The notes beneath the pieces were generated by a model. It had not been told where the DNA came from. It ran no database searches and was given only the letters and a program-made list of their open reading frames with translations. Made by a program: the position numbers and the translations under genes. 64,000 nt of DNA from the NCBI RefSeq assembly GCF_028583425.1, contig NC_072801.1, positions 14,900,001 through 14,964,000 on the forward strand, read 5' to 3'. Positions 1-10,870 of the stretch are shown here, one piece after another; the first letter of the stretch is position 1; every line of letters starts with the position of its first letter. The stretch is from Eublepharis macularius (lineage: Eukaryota; Chordata; Lepidosauria; Squamata; Eublepharidae).

Positions 1-535
1 TAGTCTAATTCCAATTCCACACATCTCCAGCAATTGAGATGATTTAATTTATAACCATGTTTCAATGTATAAAGGAGGTGATGGGTTTTAGGAAATTTCC
101 TTCCAATGTTGAAGATAATAGGGATTTTAGGTGGTTATAGGAAATCCAATTTCATTTATCATTTGAAATACCCAGATCTTTTCTTCCCATCTTAAAAAAC
201 CCTCTTACATTAGTATCTTGCTCCAAAGAAATAAGTAATGTATTCTGACAGTTATTCCCAACCTTTTGAACAGAGTCTTTTTCAAAAATCAGAAAGCTGT
301 TAAGGACTCTATGCTTTTACAATGTTCACCAAAGCATGCCTTATATAAAATCACAGGTGCAGCCGAGAGAGAGCCACTGCCAACCAATCAGGAGCCATCC
401 AAGGACAGCCGCTGCCTTTAACATTCTGTCATATTCAGCTAGATGAGTGAATAATCTGACTTGATATATAATCAGTTTCGTATGTTCAATGACATCCTTC
501 CAGTGTAATCCTTTTATGCTAACTTTCCTCAGAAT
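1..535. other. Non-coding, no recognised feature
   Basis: AT-rich DNA with no long open reading frame and no repeat I can name. The last 8 bases are the left target duplication of the first foldback element. Confidence 0.5.
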
Positions 536-782
536 CAGGGCTTTTTTTCAGGGGGAACGCGGGGGAATGGAGTTCCGGAACCTCTTGAAAATGGTCACAT
601 GGCTGGTGGCCCCACCCCCTGCTCTCCAGACAGAGGGGAGTTGAGATTGCCCTCCGCGCCGCTGAGCATCTCAACTCCCCTCTGTCTGGAGATCAGGGGG
701 CGGGGCCACCAGCCATGTGACTATTTTCTCTAAGGGCAACCCACTGAGTTCCACCACCTCTTTTCCCAGAAAAAAAGCCCTG
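536..782 (-). mobile_element. hAT-type foldback MITE, family A copy 1
   Basis: The element begins CAGGGCTTTTTTTC and ends with its complement ...AAAAAAAGCCCTG. The two arms are almost complementary, so the whole element can fold into one hairpin. It has no coding capacity. Flanking 8-mers are ctcagaat and ctcaggat (7 of 8 match), which fits hAT transposase. The two arms differ near the ends: arm A has 'gaggtggtggaactcagtgg', arm B has 'gttccggaacctcttgaaaa'. I call A-left copies plus; this one has B on the left. Confidence 0.9.
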
Positions 783-1084
783 CTCAGGATTGTACTCTGC
801 ACTGGATAAAGCTGTTTGGAAAAAGAGCCCTCCTCAGCTCCTGCACATACTGTTGACCCGGCCCTGCCGCATTGCTCACCAGAATTCTTGGAACTTTGTT
901 GATGGTTTTATTGCATGTGGGCCCTAAGCTTTATACACACAGGCACAGGTCCTTATAGAAGGGGAGATAGCAGCAGACCCCTGACATCACACCTGTCCCA
1001 GGCCCTGTTTACCCTTCACGATGAAGTGGGATCTAGCTCACAAAAAACTGTACCATAATAAACTTATCCATCTTTAAGGCACAA
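783..1084. other. Non-coding, no recognised feature
   Basis: About 300 bases between the foldback element and the DIRS terminus. I see no coding potential and no named repeat. Confidence 0.4.
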
Positions 1085-1087
1085 GGC

Positions 1088-1260
1088 ACTTACCTGCAAC
1101 TTCTGTTCATCTAGGTCTTTGTGCAGGAACACATTGGGGACTGCGCTTGTGCAGGCCAGCCACCTGGAGCTTTTAGGCTAATCGGGGGCGGACTCCCCCA
1201 CGGATCGATCTGAGCTGGTTTTTCCTGCCAAAACGGTCACGTGGTGAAGAGGCCACCCCC
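1088..1260 (-). repeat. DIRS inverted terminal repeat, left
   Basis: The segment with 'ggcggactcccccacggat' and 'gtgaagaggccaccc' recurs as its reverse complement at 7425-7530 ('gggaggtggcctcttcac', 'cgattagcctaaaag'). Its outer edge, 'cttacctgcaacttctgttc' onward, is complementary to the internal region at 1343-1397. Confidence 0.8.
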
Positions 1261-1342
1261 CCCTTCTCCCTCAGTTCTCCCGAGACACTGCAAGCCTCTA
1301 TTAACTTAACTCTCAGAGAGCTCACAGCAGGGCCAGAGGGAG

Positions 1343-1439
1343 GGAATGTGTTCCTGCATGAAGACCTAGATGAACAGAAGTTACAGGTAAGTGCAATTCT
1401 GTTTTCATCTATGGTCTTCAGTTCAATCCCACACTGGGA
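1343..1439. repeat. DIRS internal complementary region
   Basis: The left half (to about 1397) is the reverse complement of the left terminal edge. The right half (about 1398-1439, 'tcatctatggtcttcagttc') is the reverse complement of the right terminal edge at about 7573-7604 ('gaagacgatagatgaac'). In DIRS elements this block bridges the two ends when the circular DNA intermediate is made. Confidence 0.8.
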
Positions 1440-1479
1440 GACTCACAAGCTACTCACCAAAGGAGGTGGGGTGATGCTC

Positions 1480-2535
1480 TCAAGCAAAGAGAGACTGTAG
1501 AACTGCTTGCCCCACCGCAGTCTTCTTCCTGGCGTCGACATTCACTGCATAGTGCTTGACAAATGTCTCTTCTGATGACCAAGCTGCCACTTTGCAGATT
1601 TCTCCTAGCGGCACTCCATGCAGGAAGGCTGCTGACGTCACCTGTCCCCTTGTCAAATGTGCCTTTAAGCAGAACGAGCACCGAACTTTCGCTGTTTTGT
1701 AACTGAGCCTAATTGCCAACACTACCCATCTAGAAATGGTTTGGGCTGATGCTGCTTTTCCTTTATTTTGTCCCGTGTGGCAGACAAAGAATGCTTGACT
1801 TTTACGAAATGCCTTTGTTCTATCCATGTAAAATAAAACTGCCCTCTTAACATCCAATGTATGGAGTGTTTGTTCTTTCGTGGACATAGGGTTAGGAAAA
1901 AACACTGGTAAAGATAAGCATTGTGAAACATGAAACTTGGAAACCACTTTAGGTAGAAACTGAAGGCTGGTACGCATCACCACCTTGTCTGGGAAAATCT
2001 GCAGAAAGGGTGGATCCACGCTTAATGCCTGCAATTCACTGACCCTTCTAGCTGAAGTAATTGCCAACAAAAAAGCTACTTTAGCCGATAGTAATGCTAA
2101 GCTACATGTTGCTAACAATTCGAAGGGTTAAAACATGAGGTGGACAGCACTAATGACAATGACCACTGCGGTATTATCTGAGTTCTCAGGGGATATAAAT
2201 TGTATAGCCCCTTAAGGAATAACTTAGAAAGGAAGTGGGAAAAAATGGTCTTACCATCTATATTGTCATGAAAGGCAGATATTGCTGCCAAATGAACTTT
2301 AATCGATGAAGAGGCTAACCCAACATTGAGTAGAGACACTAAATAATAAAAAATGTTACTTAAAGGACACGTCTCAGGGGGTATCCCCTTAGGATCAGCC
2401 CAAAAAACAAATCTGTTCCATTTCAATGCATATGAATTTCTAGTAGAGGGCTTACAAGCATTTAAAACGATATTTGCTACCTCGTCCGAAAACTGAGAAT
2501 TCAGTGCCTTAGGAGCCACGTTGTCAGATGTAGGC
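1480..2535 (-). pseudogene. DIRS tyrosine recombinase, broken
   Basis: Two overlapping frames together cover the recombinase. The N-terminal part (to 2112) has the helical DNA-binding stretch around 'CKPSTRNSYALKWNRF'. The C-terminal catalytic part (1480-2118) keeps an arginine in 'SARRVSEL', the H-x-x-R region 'KAHLTRGQVTS', and the tyrosine box 'ETFVKHYAV'. In this family the enzyme joins the circular cDNA into the genome by site-specific recombination, replacing an integrase. A frame change near 2112-2118 and the foldback insertion beyond 2536 make the copy inactive as it stands. Confidence 0.8.
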
Positions 2536-2681
2536 TGATTCCGCACACGTTGGATAATGCACTTTCAATGCACTTTATCAATCGTTTGAGGTGGATTTTT
2601 TGTTCCACACACAAAAAAATCCGTTCCAAATGACCTATGAAGAGGATTGGAAGTGCTTTATCCAATGTGTGCGGAATCACT
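2536..2681. mobile_element. Short palindromic non-autonomous DNA element inside DIRS
   Basis: The ends are 'tgattccgcacac' and 'gtgtgcggaatca', exact complements. The inner part 'ttggataatgcac' against 'gtgctttatccaa' continues the complementarity. DIRS coding similarity resumes on both sides, so this is a secondary insertion. I could not identify a clean target duplication, so superfamily is unassigned. Confidence 0.65.
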
Positions 2682-2689
2682 CGTAGTTT

Positions 2690-4490
2690 GTTCAGATCGT
2701 GGTGCTGTGTCCTGCCAAAGAACAGCAAGTCTGGAACTACTGATAGATGTATGTAATTCCCCTTGGTCATGCTCTTGAGTATATGAAATCAGAGTTGATG
2801 TGGCCAGAAAGGGACTATTAGGATACAAGTGGTCAGATCCGCTATGATCTTGCAAACTGTTCTCTGAACTAGTGGAATTGGGGGGAAGGCATAAAAGAGG
2901 CCTCCCACCCATTTTATCTGAAAGGTATTCCCTCTTAAGTTCCTGCCAATTCCCCCTCTCCAACAGAACTGTGGTGCCTTCGTATTCTCCTGGGTGGCAA
3001 ATAGGTCCATGTCTGGTCACCCCCATTTCTGAAATATTTGATAAGCATATTTGTCCGACAGTACCCAATCGTGATGGGAACTCCCTAATCTGCTTTAGTA
3101 ATCCACCTTTATATTTTGGGAACCTGCAATATGGAGTGCAGACAGCATAATATTTCAGGAAATAGCCCAGTCCCACAATCTGATGGCTTCTTGACAAACT
3201 TTTGATGATGCTGTCCCTCCTTGTTTATGTAAAAAACCGTCGACATATTGTCTGAAAGGACCTGAACTCTTTTCCCCATCAGCATATCTGCAAGCGAGTT
3301 AAGTGCGTAATAAACTGCTCTTAATTCCAAGAAATTAATATGGTGTTTTTTCTCACTCTCAAACCACATGCCATTGACTGTTGTGTCTTCACAATAGCAC
3401 CCCAACCTTCCAAGAAGGCTTCTGTTGTGATAGTGATGTCCTGAGTTGCTAACCCAAAGGGCGTCCCCTTATTCCGATTAGTAGGATCTTTCCACCAAGT
3501 GAGGGAACATAAAACCTTCCTCGGAATCAAGAATGTAGCTCAGGGTGACTGAGGAATGAACCTCTTAATAAACCACAGTTGCAGGAGTCTCATCTGCAAA
3601 AATGCTAGGGGTACTACTGCAGTAGCAGAGGCCATAAGACCTAAAAGGACCTGAATATCTGACTGAAATCTACATCTTTGGAACACTTGTACTAGGGCCA
3701 TTAACCTCTTACTACGATTGGGAGGTAAATACGCCTTATTAGATAAGGCGTCCAGCATGGCTCCAATGAATTTTACCACTCTATTTGGTTCTAAATTGGA
3801 TTTTTTTAATGTTGACCACTAAACCCAGGTTTTTGCAGGTATCAAGTATCAGACCTACGTGCAATAATAGTTTTTTTGGTGACTGCGTAGTAATCAGCCA
3901 ATCGTCCAAATAAGGATAGACGGCACACTCTAATCTCCTCAGGTAGGCTACCACAACTGCTATACATTTAGTGAATACCCTTGTGGCTGTTGCTAAGCCA
4001 AAGGGTACTGCCATATATTGGAAGTTTTCACCTCTAAAGTTAAAACATAAGTATCTCCTATGCTCGGGACAAATTTCAATATGAAAATATGTGTCTTGCA
4101 AGTCTAAGATGGCAAACCAAGAGTTCGACGGAATCATATTAATGACCCATGGTAACACGACCATCCTAGACCTAGATACTTGCAAATATTAATTCAGTCC
4201 CCTTAGGTCCAAAATGGTCCCTCCTTCTTATCTACTAAGAAGAAATGGGAGTAAAACCCAAAAGGGTTATCTGAGGAAGGTACTCTCTGTAGGGTCCCTT
4301 TGTTCAACAATGACTCATTTTCTTGTCGCAACTCAGGCAACTTGTTTACAAGAGGTTGACCAGGTAAATAAGTAGGAGGCAAGGTGTCAAACTCCAACTT
4401 ATAACCTTCTTTAATGTTTGACAACACCCATGCATCCTCAGAGATAGCATGCCAGGTCTCAAAAAATTGTGACGATCTGTCAAGGAACAA
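2690..4490 (-). pseudogene. DIRS reverse transcriptase and RNase H, broken
   Basis: From 4490 downward on the minus strand the conceptual product starts with the RT lead-in ('GYKLEFDTLPP' and 'FYSHFFLVDKKEG'). It then has 'FAILDLQDTYFHI' and the catalytic box YLDDW at 3899-3913. The RNase H part follows at about 3109-3530, including 'EGWGAI' and 'FLELRAVYYALNSL...VLSDN'. The reading frame is interrupted near 4190-4205, 3780, 3535 and 3400, so several fragments result. RT plus RNase H would copy the element RNA into DNA; here only a relic remains. Confidence 0.8.
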
Positions 4491-4499
4491 CTTTTGGGT

Positions 4500-5390
4500 A
4501 GCATTTGGTTGCTCCCCTAGTCATAGTTGCTCTCTCCGCCCCTGCAATGGATCCTTCTGAGCCTGTGCCTGGTGGCCCGACTTAGCTTTCCCTGATGATC
4601 ATCTATAGGACTGGTTCTGATTCAGATACTGCGCTCGATATGGATACTGGTTTCTATAGGGCTGGAACCAGTAGGGACGGTATTCCCTCTTGGGCTGGTA
4701 GCCTTTCCTGCCTGAACTTCGATAAAATAAAACAAGCCCTGATGATCGCAGAAGAATACCATAGGACTTTGCAGTCTGTTGGTCCTTTTTCTTTGACAGA
4801 TATTCATCTGTTGCCTCTGAGAATAAGATATTCTCCTAAAATGGCATATCTTCTATTTTGTTTCTGGTTTCGATGGGTAATGCAGTTGCCCATAACCATG
4901 CATGCCTTCGTAGAGCGACAACTGTATTTAGCTCTCTGGCAGCAGTATCTAGGATATGTCTGCTGGTACTGATCTGTTGCTTGGAGAGAACAATGGCTTT
5001 GTCATGAATGAGTTTAGTCTGTGGGTACCACATCAGATCCAATTCCCTCGATCTGCTGTGGACCAATCTAGCCATTCCCGGTGCTGAGAATGGGTACGTG
5101 GGAAAATATTCCCAGTCATGCTAGTAGCCAGGTGGAGGGTAAGGCAGGTACCAAGGTGGTCTCTGGTACTGAGATCTTTCATCCCAGCTAGATTGTTGCC
5201 TCTGGCATTTTCCTATCAGATCCATCACCCAACGCTACCGATGCCAAACTTGATCTCCCTTTAGATGGCGGGGATGGAGGTGTATGTTGACATGACTCCC
5301 ACAGGAGGGTCGGGTCCGGTGATGCTGCTTGCTTCTGAGACTTATGCTTAGTTTTGTCTTTATGTCTGCACAGTTTTCCAATGGTTAGTC
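4500..5390 (-). pseudogene. DIRS gag, C-terminal part
   Basis: The conceptual product contains 'RHAWLWATALPIETRNKIEDMPF' like stretches (about 4836-5075) followed by a tyrosine- and arginine-rich tail. That arrangement is usual for the end of DIRS gag just before RT. The gene is cut off upstream by the LINE insertion at about 5395 and resumes at about 6720. Confidence 0.6.
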
Positions 5391-5394
5391 AATA

Positions 5395-6715
5395 CCTTTT
5401 ACTGGCATTCAATTAAAAGAAAAATTAATGCCAAGAAAAACAAACCAAGGGTACAACAAGATCAGCTGGCAGTAGAATTAACCATATACTCCCTAATCCA
5501 CATAGCAATTGAGAGATACAGTGCAACTGTATGTGTGATATAGGGGCACTGGTCTGATAATAACAAAAAGACTAACCTTCCGTCAGATTGACCCTGTTGG
5601 TTAGACAATAGGGGGCTAATTAAGGAATGCCGCACTTGGACATAAAAGTCATAATAAAATAGAACATGAGTTACTGATTCAGGTTGCCTCCTTCCACAAG
5701 GACAGAGTCTTTTAAGATAGGGAATATTTGTGAATCTCCCAAACAAAATTTCAGCGGGTAAAACGTGCAAGCATAAAAGTTCAGTGTAATCGAGGGGAAG
5801 TCAGCAGTGAAAAGTAGGTGGCAGAAGTTCCGTACTTAGAGATAATTCTGAATTCCAGTGGGGAACATCTTCTGTGCAAGAAAACAGAGGGTTTGCCTGT
5901 TAGTATCCAGCAGTTTTTGTTTCAGGAATCTATATGTTTGACTTTCAGTTACCATGAGAAGAGAGATAAAAGAAATCCCTGTGGAGTGTAGTTTCCTCGG
6001 AATCTCAGAAGCCAAACTGGATATAAAGGCATCTGAGAGCATCAAATAAATATAACTTGTAGGTTCAACCCTGAAGTGAATGCATAGCCTGAATTTAAAT
6101 GTTGAAATCATCCATGCTCAGGTCTCAAGATAGCTCTGCCCAGTTTCCAAACTCATAGCTGCATAGCAAACACAGTTAGGGATCCCCAAGATATGCCTCA
6201 AAAACATAGCTAAAAGCACTAATCCAGAAAGGAATCCAGTATAGTATTTGGGACACAGTTTTAGCATTAAAGACACGGAGAGCAGCAGGAACAAATTGGT
6301 TGCCTTTCATGTGGAAAAATCTGGCAACTGCTGCTGCACTGCACTTGATTCCGTTGTTGTTCAACTATAACTGTACTGAAAGAAAACACCCAGATATTTA
6401 AAGGATTTTACTTGCTCAACACTGTTTCCTTTGATCTGCCAAGTTAAATGTTTCCAGGATCTTGAGAAAACCGTAATTTTGGATTCCAAATAGTTGACAA
6501 CCAAGAGGTTTGTTTTGCAGTAAGAGACAAAAGCATTGAGAAGACGCTTGAGGCCCTTCTGGGTTTGGGATAATATTACCACGTCATCTGCATAAAGTAA
6601 CAGGGGGACAGTATGGGAGCCAGATTTAGGGGAATGGCCATCTATTGTATTCAATGAAGGAGCTAAGTTGCATAGGAATATGTTAAACAGATAAGGGCCC
6701 AGGATACAATGGCCT
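5395..6715 (-). mobile_element. 5'-truncated LINE (R4/Dong-like) inserted in DIRS gag
   Basis: The minus-strand frame 6852-6361 has LINE-type RT motifs: 'LGPYLFNIF', the catalytic 'LLYADDVVIL' (about 6575-6605), then 'SFKYLGVFF'. Downstream fragments (6364-5836) and a terminal 'CPCGRRQPESVTHVLFY' (about 5650-5710) resemble the cysteine-rich end of R4/Dong-type endonuclease LINEs. The 5' part is missing. DIRS gag sequence stands on both sides, so the LINE arrived later. Clade assignment is by motif memory only, and the end points are approximate. Confidence 0.6.
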
Positions 6716-6824
6716 CTTCTGCTCTGACTGGAACCGGGGACTTTGATCTCCCTCTTCCCGGAGTAGAGACATCCCTTTCCATCAGTAACACACTGATCCT
6801 GGAACAGACAGAGACTGTGATTTC

Positions 6825-7172
6825 TCAGGACCGAGATTGTGGACGACTCCAAGCCCTCAGAACCGATGGATCCAACCGCTGCTCTGCAGCGGTTGGATCC
6901 AACGCCGATGCTTCTGTTACGGTTCCGGGGTCAGAATGCTTAGTTTGCTCCACTAGGGCAAATTGGGAATTGGACATTGCCCTTTCCCACAGCGTCGCTT
7001 TTAGCATTGAAGGTCGGTCTCCTCGTGCTTTGGGGGTGAACAATTGGCAAAGTTTGCAGTGTTCTACAACATGTCCTTCCCCCAGGCAGGCCAGGCACAA
7101 TGAGTGCCCATCAGTTTTGGCCCTCTTTGTGGTGCAGCCCTCGCATTTCTTAAAGAGGGACTTGTTTGTCAT
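6825..7172 (-). pseudogene. DIRS gag, N-terminal zinc-knuckle part
   Basis: The product begins with MTNKSLFKKCEGC and carries a Cys/His cluster: CxxC, then 'DGHSLCLACLGEGH', then CxxC. This is the putative nucleic-acid-binding head of the gag-like protein. A closely similar motif recurs in the second DIRS copy at 13168-13356. The frame runs directly into the LINE junction near 6720. Confidence 0.65.
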
Positions 7173-7424
7173 TGAGATGGCTCCCAGTGAACCCGATCAG
7201 CCGCAGGAGGGGAGAAAAAAGGGAAAGGGAAATTTCCCAACTTACTCCTTCAGAACTCCAGGGTTAACTATTTACAAAAAACCTACCTAAGAACTATTAA
7301 CTATCCAACTAAGAACAAATCAATGGTAACAACAACTCTAATACTATAACAAACTTAGCTAAAACACTAAGCCTAGAAGAAATGTGTCTGCTCCTTGTGG
7401 TGGCAGAAAACAAACTGAGGCAGA

Positions 7425-7604
7425 ATGGGAGGTGGCCTCTTCACTGTGTGATCATTTCAGTGGGAAAAAACGGCTCGGATCAGTCCGCAGGGGAGTCTCC
7501 CCCCCCCCCCCCCGATTAGCCTAAAAGACTGTAAAAGATTGTAAATTGGCCTAAAAGATTGTAAGATCGTAGCCCCAATGTGGGACTGCACTGAAGACGA
7601 TAGA
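7425..7604 (-). repeat. DIRS inverted terminal repeat, right
   Basis: Reverse complement of the left terminus, interrupted by a long C run (about 7500-7513). The extreme edge 'cactgaagacgatagatgaa' matches the complement of the right half of the internal complementary region. Confidence 0.75.
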
Positions 7605-7976
7605 TGAACTCTTGTTATTTTGGCTGCTGCAGATAAATAGTAGAGTTTATATAAAATACAAGGGAGGCCTATATTCAGAATGCATGATGGGATTTTTTAC
7701 CCTTTAATGCTACATGGGACTTCAGCTTGGACCAGAGCAACAGTGCTAGGAGAAAAGCTTTCTTTTTCTTTCATGTCATTACCATGTTTTATATCTAGCC
7801 CCCACCCCCACTTCTACCTACTGTGGGGGAAAGATACAGAACAGATGTAAGGGAAAGAAGGGAATTTTGGTAAATTCAACTGGTCATGCTGCTGCAGTGT
7901 GAAAAGCTCCATTTATTTATTTTCTCTTCATCGGTGACCCAAAAAAGCTTACAACCTTGTTCTCCCCTCCATCATT

Positions 7977-8242
7977 TTAATAATAACATAATAGTAATAA
8001 CATTCGATTTATATCCCGCCCTTCAGGACAACTTAATGCCCACTCAGAGCGGTTGACAAAGTATGTTATTATTACCCCACAACAATTGCCCTGTGAGGTG
8101 GCTGGGGCTGAGAGAGCTCCAGAGAGCTGTGACTCGCCCAAGGTCACCCAGCTGGCTTCAAGTGGAGGAGTGGGGAATCAAACCTGGTTCTCCAGATTAG
8201 AGTCCTGCTGCTCTTAATCATTACACCAAACTGGCTCTTCAC
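7977..8242 (-). mobile_element. CORE/MIR-type SINE
   Basis: On the minus strand it begins 'gagccagtttggtgtaatga', a tRNA-like box A, followed by a box B like 'aaccaggtttgattcc'. The conserved core 'tgaccttgggcgagtcacag' comes next, and then a LINE-like tail with 'aagggcgggatataaat'. This is the MIR/CORE-SINE plan. A close relative lies at 14664-14913. Confidence 0.75.
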
Positions 8243-8452
8243 CAAAATGTCCTCCTTAGCACTCTTTTGGTTCTTCTATGGGCAGCTGCCCTGGAGAAGC
8301 CCTTGCAAGTCAAATGCGCAGCTCTTAAGTCTCTAAGCCCTAGCCACTCAAGTCTGCCACAGACTTGTTACTCACAGCAAAAGTGAAGGAGCCTTGAGAC
8401 TTGTCTCTCTCCAGAGAACCCTGCTTGGTCTCTTGGACTATTTGGCTGAAAC

Positions 8453-8644
8453 CAGGGCTTTTTCTCTGGGAGAAGACGTGGTGGAACTCAGTGGGTTGCC
8501 CTCGGAGAAAATGCCAAGTGGCCCGGAGGGCGATCTAAACTCCCCTCTGTCTGGAGATCAGGGGGCGGAGCCACCAGCCATGTGACCATTGTCAAGAGGT
8601 TCCGGAACTCCGTTCCACCGCGTTCCCGCTGAAAAAAAGCCCTG
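8453..8644 (+). mobile_element. hAT-type foldback MITE, family A copy 2
   Basis: CAGGGCTTTTTCTC at the left, AAAAAAAGCCCTG at the right. Flanking 8-mers are gctgaaac and gttgaaac (7 of 8). This is a shortened copy (192 bp) missing much of the left inner arm. Confidence 0.9.
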
Positions 8645-9043
8645 GTTGAAACAGCAAAGAATGAAATTGTTATTAGCAAATCAACCAGCGAAGTAGGAAA
8701 CGGATATAAGGGAAGCCTAGACTATAAACCGTACCATTACTGCAGATGCTGCTCTTCTGGTATTATTAGCTTGTGAGGACGCAAGCTTTAATGCATTGGA
8801 TCAATCAATTTGTGCACTAGAGCTGGGGTGGCAGAGAGGAATTGATCCCCCCGATTATTAACTGAGGGGGAGAAACTGTACTTGGCTATTCTGCCATGCT
8901 GGCAGCCCAGACCACCTAGCTACCTCCTTTCTGCAAGGCTAACTCAAGCAATACCACTGCCCAAGGGGAAAATCAGCGTTGCTGCCCCCATACTGTTGCA
9001 TGTGGGGAGGACAGCAGTCTTACTGCCACAAGGGCTTTCCTGA

Positions 9044-9358
9044 GAAGTTGGCTGTGTTAGTCTCTAGTTGCAAAATAGTAAAGAGTCCAGTAGCATGATG
9101 GTTGTTGTGGGTTTTCCGGGCTGTATTGCCGTGGTCTTGGCAAGACCACGGCAATACAGCCCGGAAAACCCACAACAACCATCGTTCTCCGGCCGTGAAA
9201 GCCTTCGACAATACATAGTCCAGTAGCACCTTTAAAAGTAACCAACTTTATTGTAGCAAATCTTTCGAGAACCACAGCTTTCTTCATCAGATGCTACAAT
9301 AAAGTTAGTTAGTCTTAAAGGTGCTAGTCTTAAAGGTGCTACTGGACTCTTTACTATT
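9044..9358. mobile_element. Penelope-like (PLE) terminal repeat, inverted, with nested insertion
   Basis: The right part has 'tctttcgagaaccacagctt' followed by 'cttcatcagatgctacaata' and 'ggtgctactggactcttta', the common reptile PLE-like end sequence. The left part is the same family in inverted orientation. The insertion at 9096-9216 separates them. A local 19-bp duplication of 'gtcttaaaggtgcta' type sits near 9311-9343. Confidence 0.6.
9096..9216. mobile_element. Second PLE family, inserted in the first
   Basis: The insert is flanked by a perfect 12-bp duplication, agtccagtagca (9084-9095 and 9217-9228). It holds a perfect palindrome with 43-bp arms (9097-9139 and 9141-9183, one central base), then 'ggccgtgaaagccttcgaca'. 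The latter is a familiar squamate repeat end that I attribute to Penelope-like elements. Confidence 0.65.
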
Positions 9359-9435
9359 AAGGGCTTTCCTGACATCCCTTCATTTGGGAACAGGGTGAAA
9401 GTTAATTTTCACTGAGCTTGAGAACTCTCTAGGTC

Positions 9436-9757
9436 GACATATTTAAATATTTGAAAGGCTGTCATTTGGAGGAGGGCAAGGAGCTGTCCCAGTTGGCAGC
9501 AGAGGGTAGGACCCGAAGCAATGGGCTTAAATTACATGCACAAAGGTACCGGCTGGATATTAGGAAAAACCTTTTCATGGTCAGAGTAGTTCAAAAGTGG
9601 AATCAGCTGCCTAGGGAGGTGGTGAGCTCCCCTTCACTGACAGTTTTCAAGAAGAGGCTGGATGAAAATTTGTCAGAGATGCTTTAGGCTGATCCAGCAC
9701 TGGGCAGGGGGTTGGACTAGATGGTCTGTATGGCCCCGTCCAACTCTATGTTTCTAT
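9436..9757 (+). mobile_element. CR1 LINE, 3' end
   Basis: The translation 'AQRYRLDIRKNLFMVRVVQKWNQLPREVV' and the following 'LTVFKKRLDENL' are the usual C-terminal tail motif seen in CR1 3' ends. It is followed by 'ggttggactagatggtctgt' and the terminal 'tctatgtttctatga' repeat that marks the CR1 3' terminus. It is 5' truncated. Confidence 0.8.
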
Positions 9758-10139
9758 GACACTCCTTTTTTACAATCCTGGATCTTCTGCTGTACTGATA
9801 GGTCTTAAACTTGTTTGAGGCTATGTAAGCTCTGAGGTGCTTCTATGATAGGGATAAATTGATGGCAAAGGAAATATTGAAAAGATGGCTTCTCTGAACT
9901 CTGTCCTTGTTTATTACACTGTTAGTTTTTTTCACACCTAAGAGGAACTGTCTCCTTTTTCCAGATTTTGAAAAACAGGAAAGGGAAAACTGGCGAAGAA
10001 AGGGAAAATCTGGATTCAAAACCCAGATTTTGCTCTCTCTTTCAGCCTAACCTACCTCAAAGGATTATTGAGAAGATAAATGGGGAATAGAGAAGCAAAT
10101 ATGCTGCTCTGAGCTCCCTAGAGTGGGAAATGAAATTGT

Positions 10140-10262
10140 GCTCTACTGAGATTTGACTAATGAAAGCTCATACCCTGGAAAGTTTGTTGGGCTTAAAGGT
10201 GCAAGCGGGCTCGGATTTTGTTGTGTTACTACAGACTAACATGGCTGTCCATCTGAAACTAT
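10140..10262 (+). mobile_element. PLE-like end fragment
   Basis: Contains 'gaaagctcataccctggaaa', 'tgttgggcttaaaggtgc' and the end 'ctacagactaacatggctgt', the same end sequence found in the other PLE-like copies here. Confidence 0.55.
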
Positions 10263-10738
10263 CATAAATGCATAAACCTTTATATGAACTCATCTCTCTC
10301 TCTCTCTCTGCCTGAAGGATGCCGGAGAATTAGAAATGGAACAAATGGGGCAGGATTGAAAGCATTGTGTACAATCTCTACCATGTCATCGAAGATCCAG
10401 TTGGACTGGAGCCTGATCCTGTCTGACAGTTGTGTCATTACCAACAGCCAGACATAAGGGATGTAGGAGTAAATCTTCAAGGAGCAAAAGAGAGACCTTC
10501 TTCCTAACAATCTCTGTAGCATAAAACAAGAAGAGAAAGCTTTGGCTGACTTGGGTCTGCATTGCAACCTTTCCTCCAAGTTTGTTCTTGAAACACAAAG
10601 AGATCTCCTTGGAATCAAGGTATGGGCAGGTTGGGCTGTCCATAGCCTCTACATGCCAGCATGACGTATATCTCATAGAAGCATTAAACAGAGCACCAAC
10701 AGAAATAAAGGGAAAGTATCCAAGCATCTATCTGGAGA

Positions 10739-10870
10739 GTGGATGTGGCTCGGTGGGAGAGCTTCTGCTTTGCTTATGGAAGGTTCCCGGTTCAATTCCT
10801 AGCATCACCAGCTAAAAGGATCAAGTAGCAGGTGATGGGAAAGACCTCTGCCTGAAAAGCTGCTTTCACT
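10739..10870 (+). mobile_element. tRNA-derived SINE
   Basis: Box A-like 'gtggctcggtgggagagctt', box B-like 'ggttcaattcc', then the family body 'agctaaaaggatcaagtagc' and 'gggaaagacctctgcctga'. Not a functional tRNA: there is no cloverleaf. Confidence 0.7.

Larger units (their letters stand above)
1085..7604 (-). mobile_element. DIRS tyrosine-recombinase retrotransposon, degenerate
   Basis: Read on the minus strand the order is gag zinc-knuckle, gag C-terminal part, reverse transcriptase, RNase H, then tyrosine recombinase, as in DIRS elements. Both ends carry inverted terminal repeats (near 1088-1260 and 7425-7600). Next to the left end lies an internal complementary region (1343-1439) that matches the outer edges of both termini, the hallmark of the DIRS circular intermediate. 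Coding regions are broken by frameshifts and stops. A LINE is inserted at about 5395-6715 and a short palindromic element at 2536-2681. Outer boundaries are good to roughly 10 bases; no target duplication is seen, and none is expected for DIRS. Confidence 0.85.
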
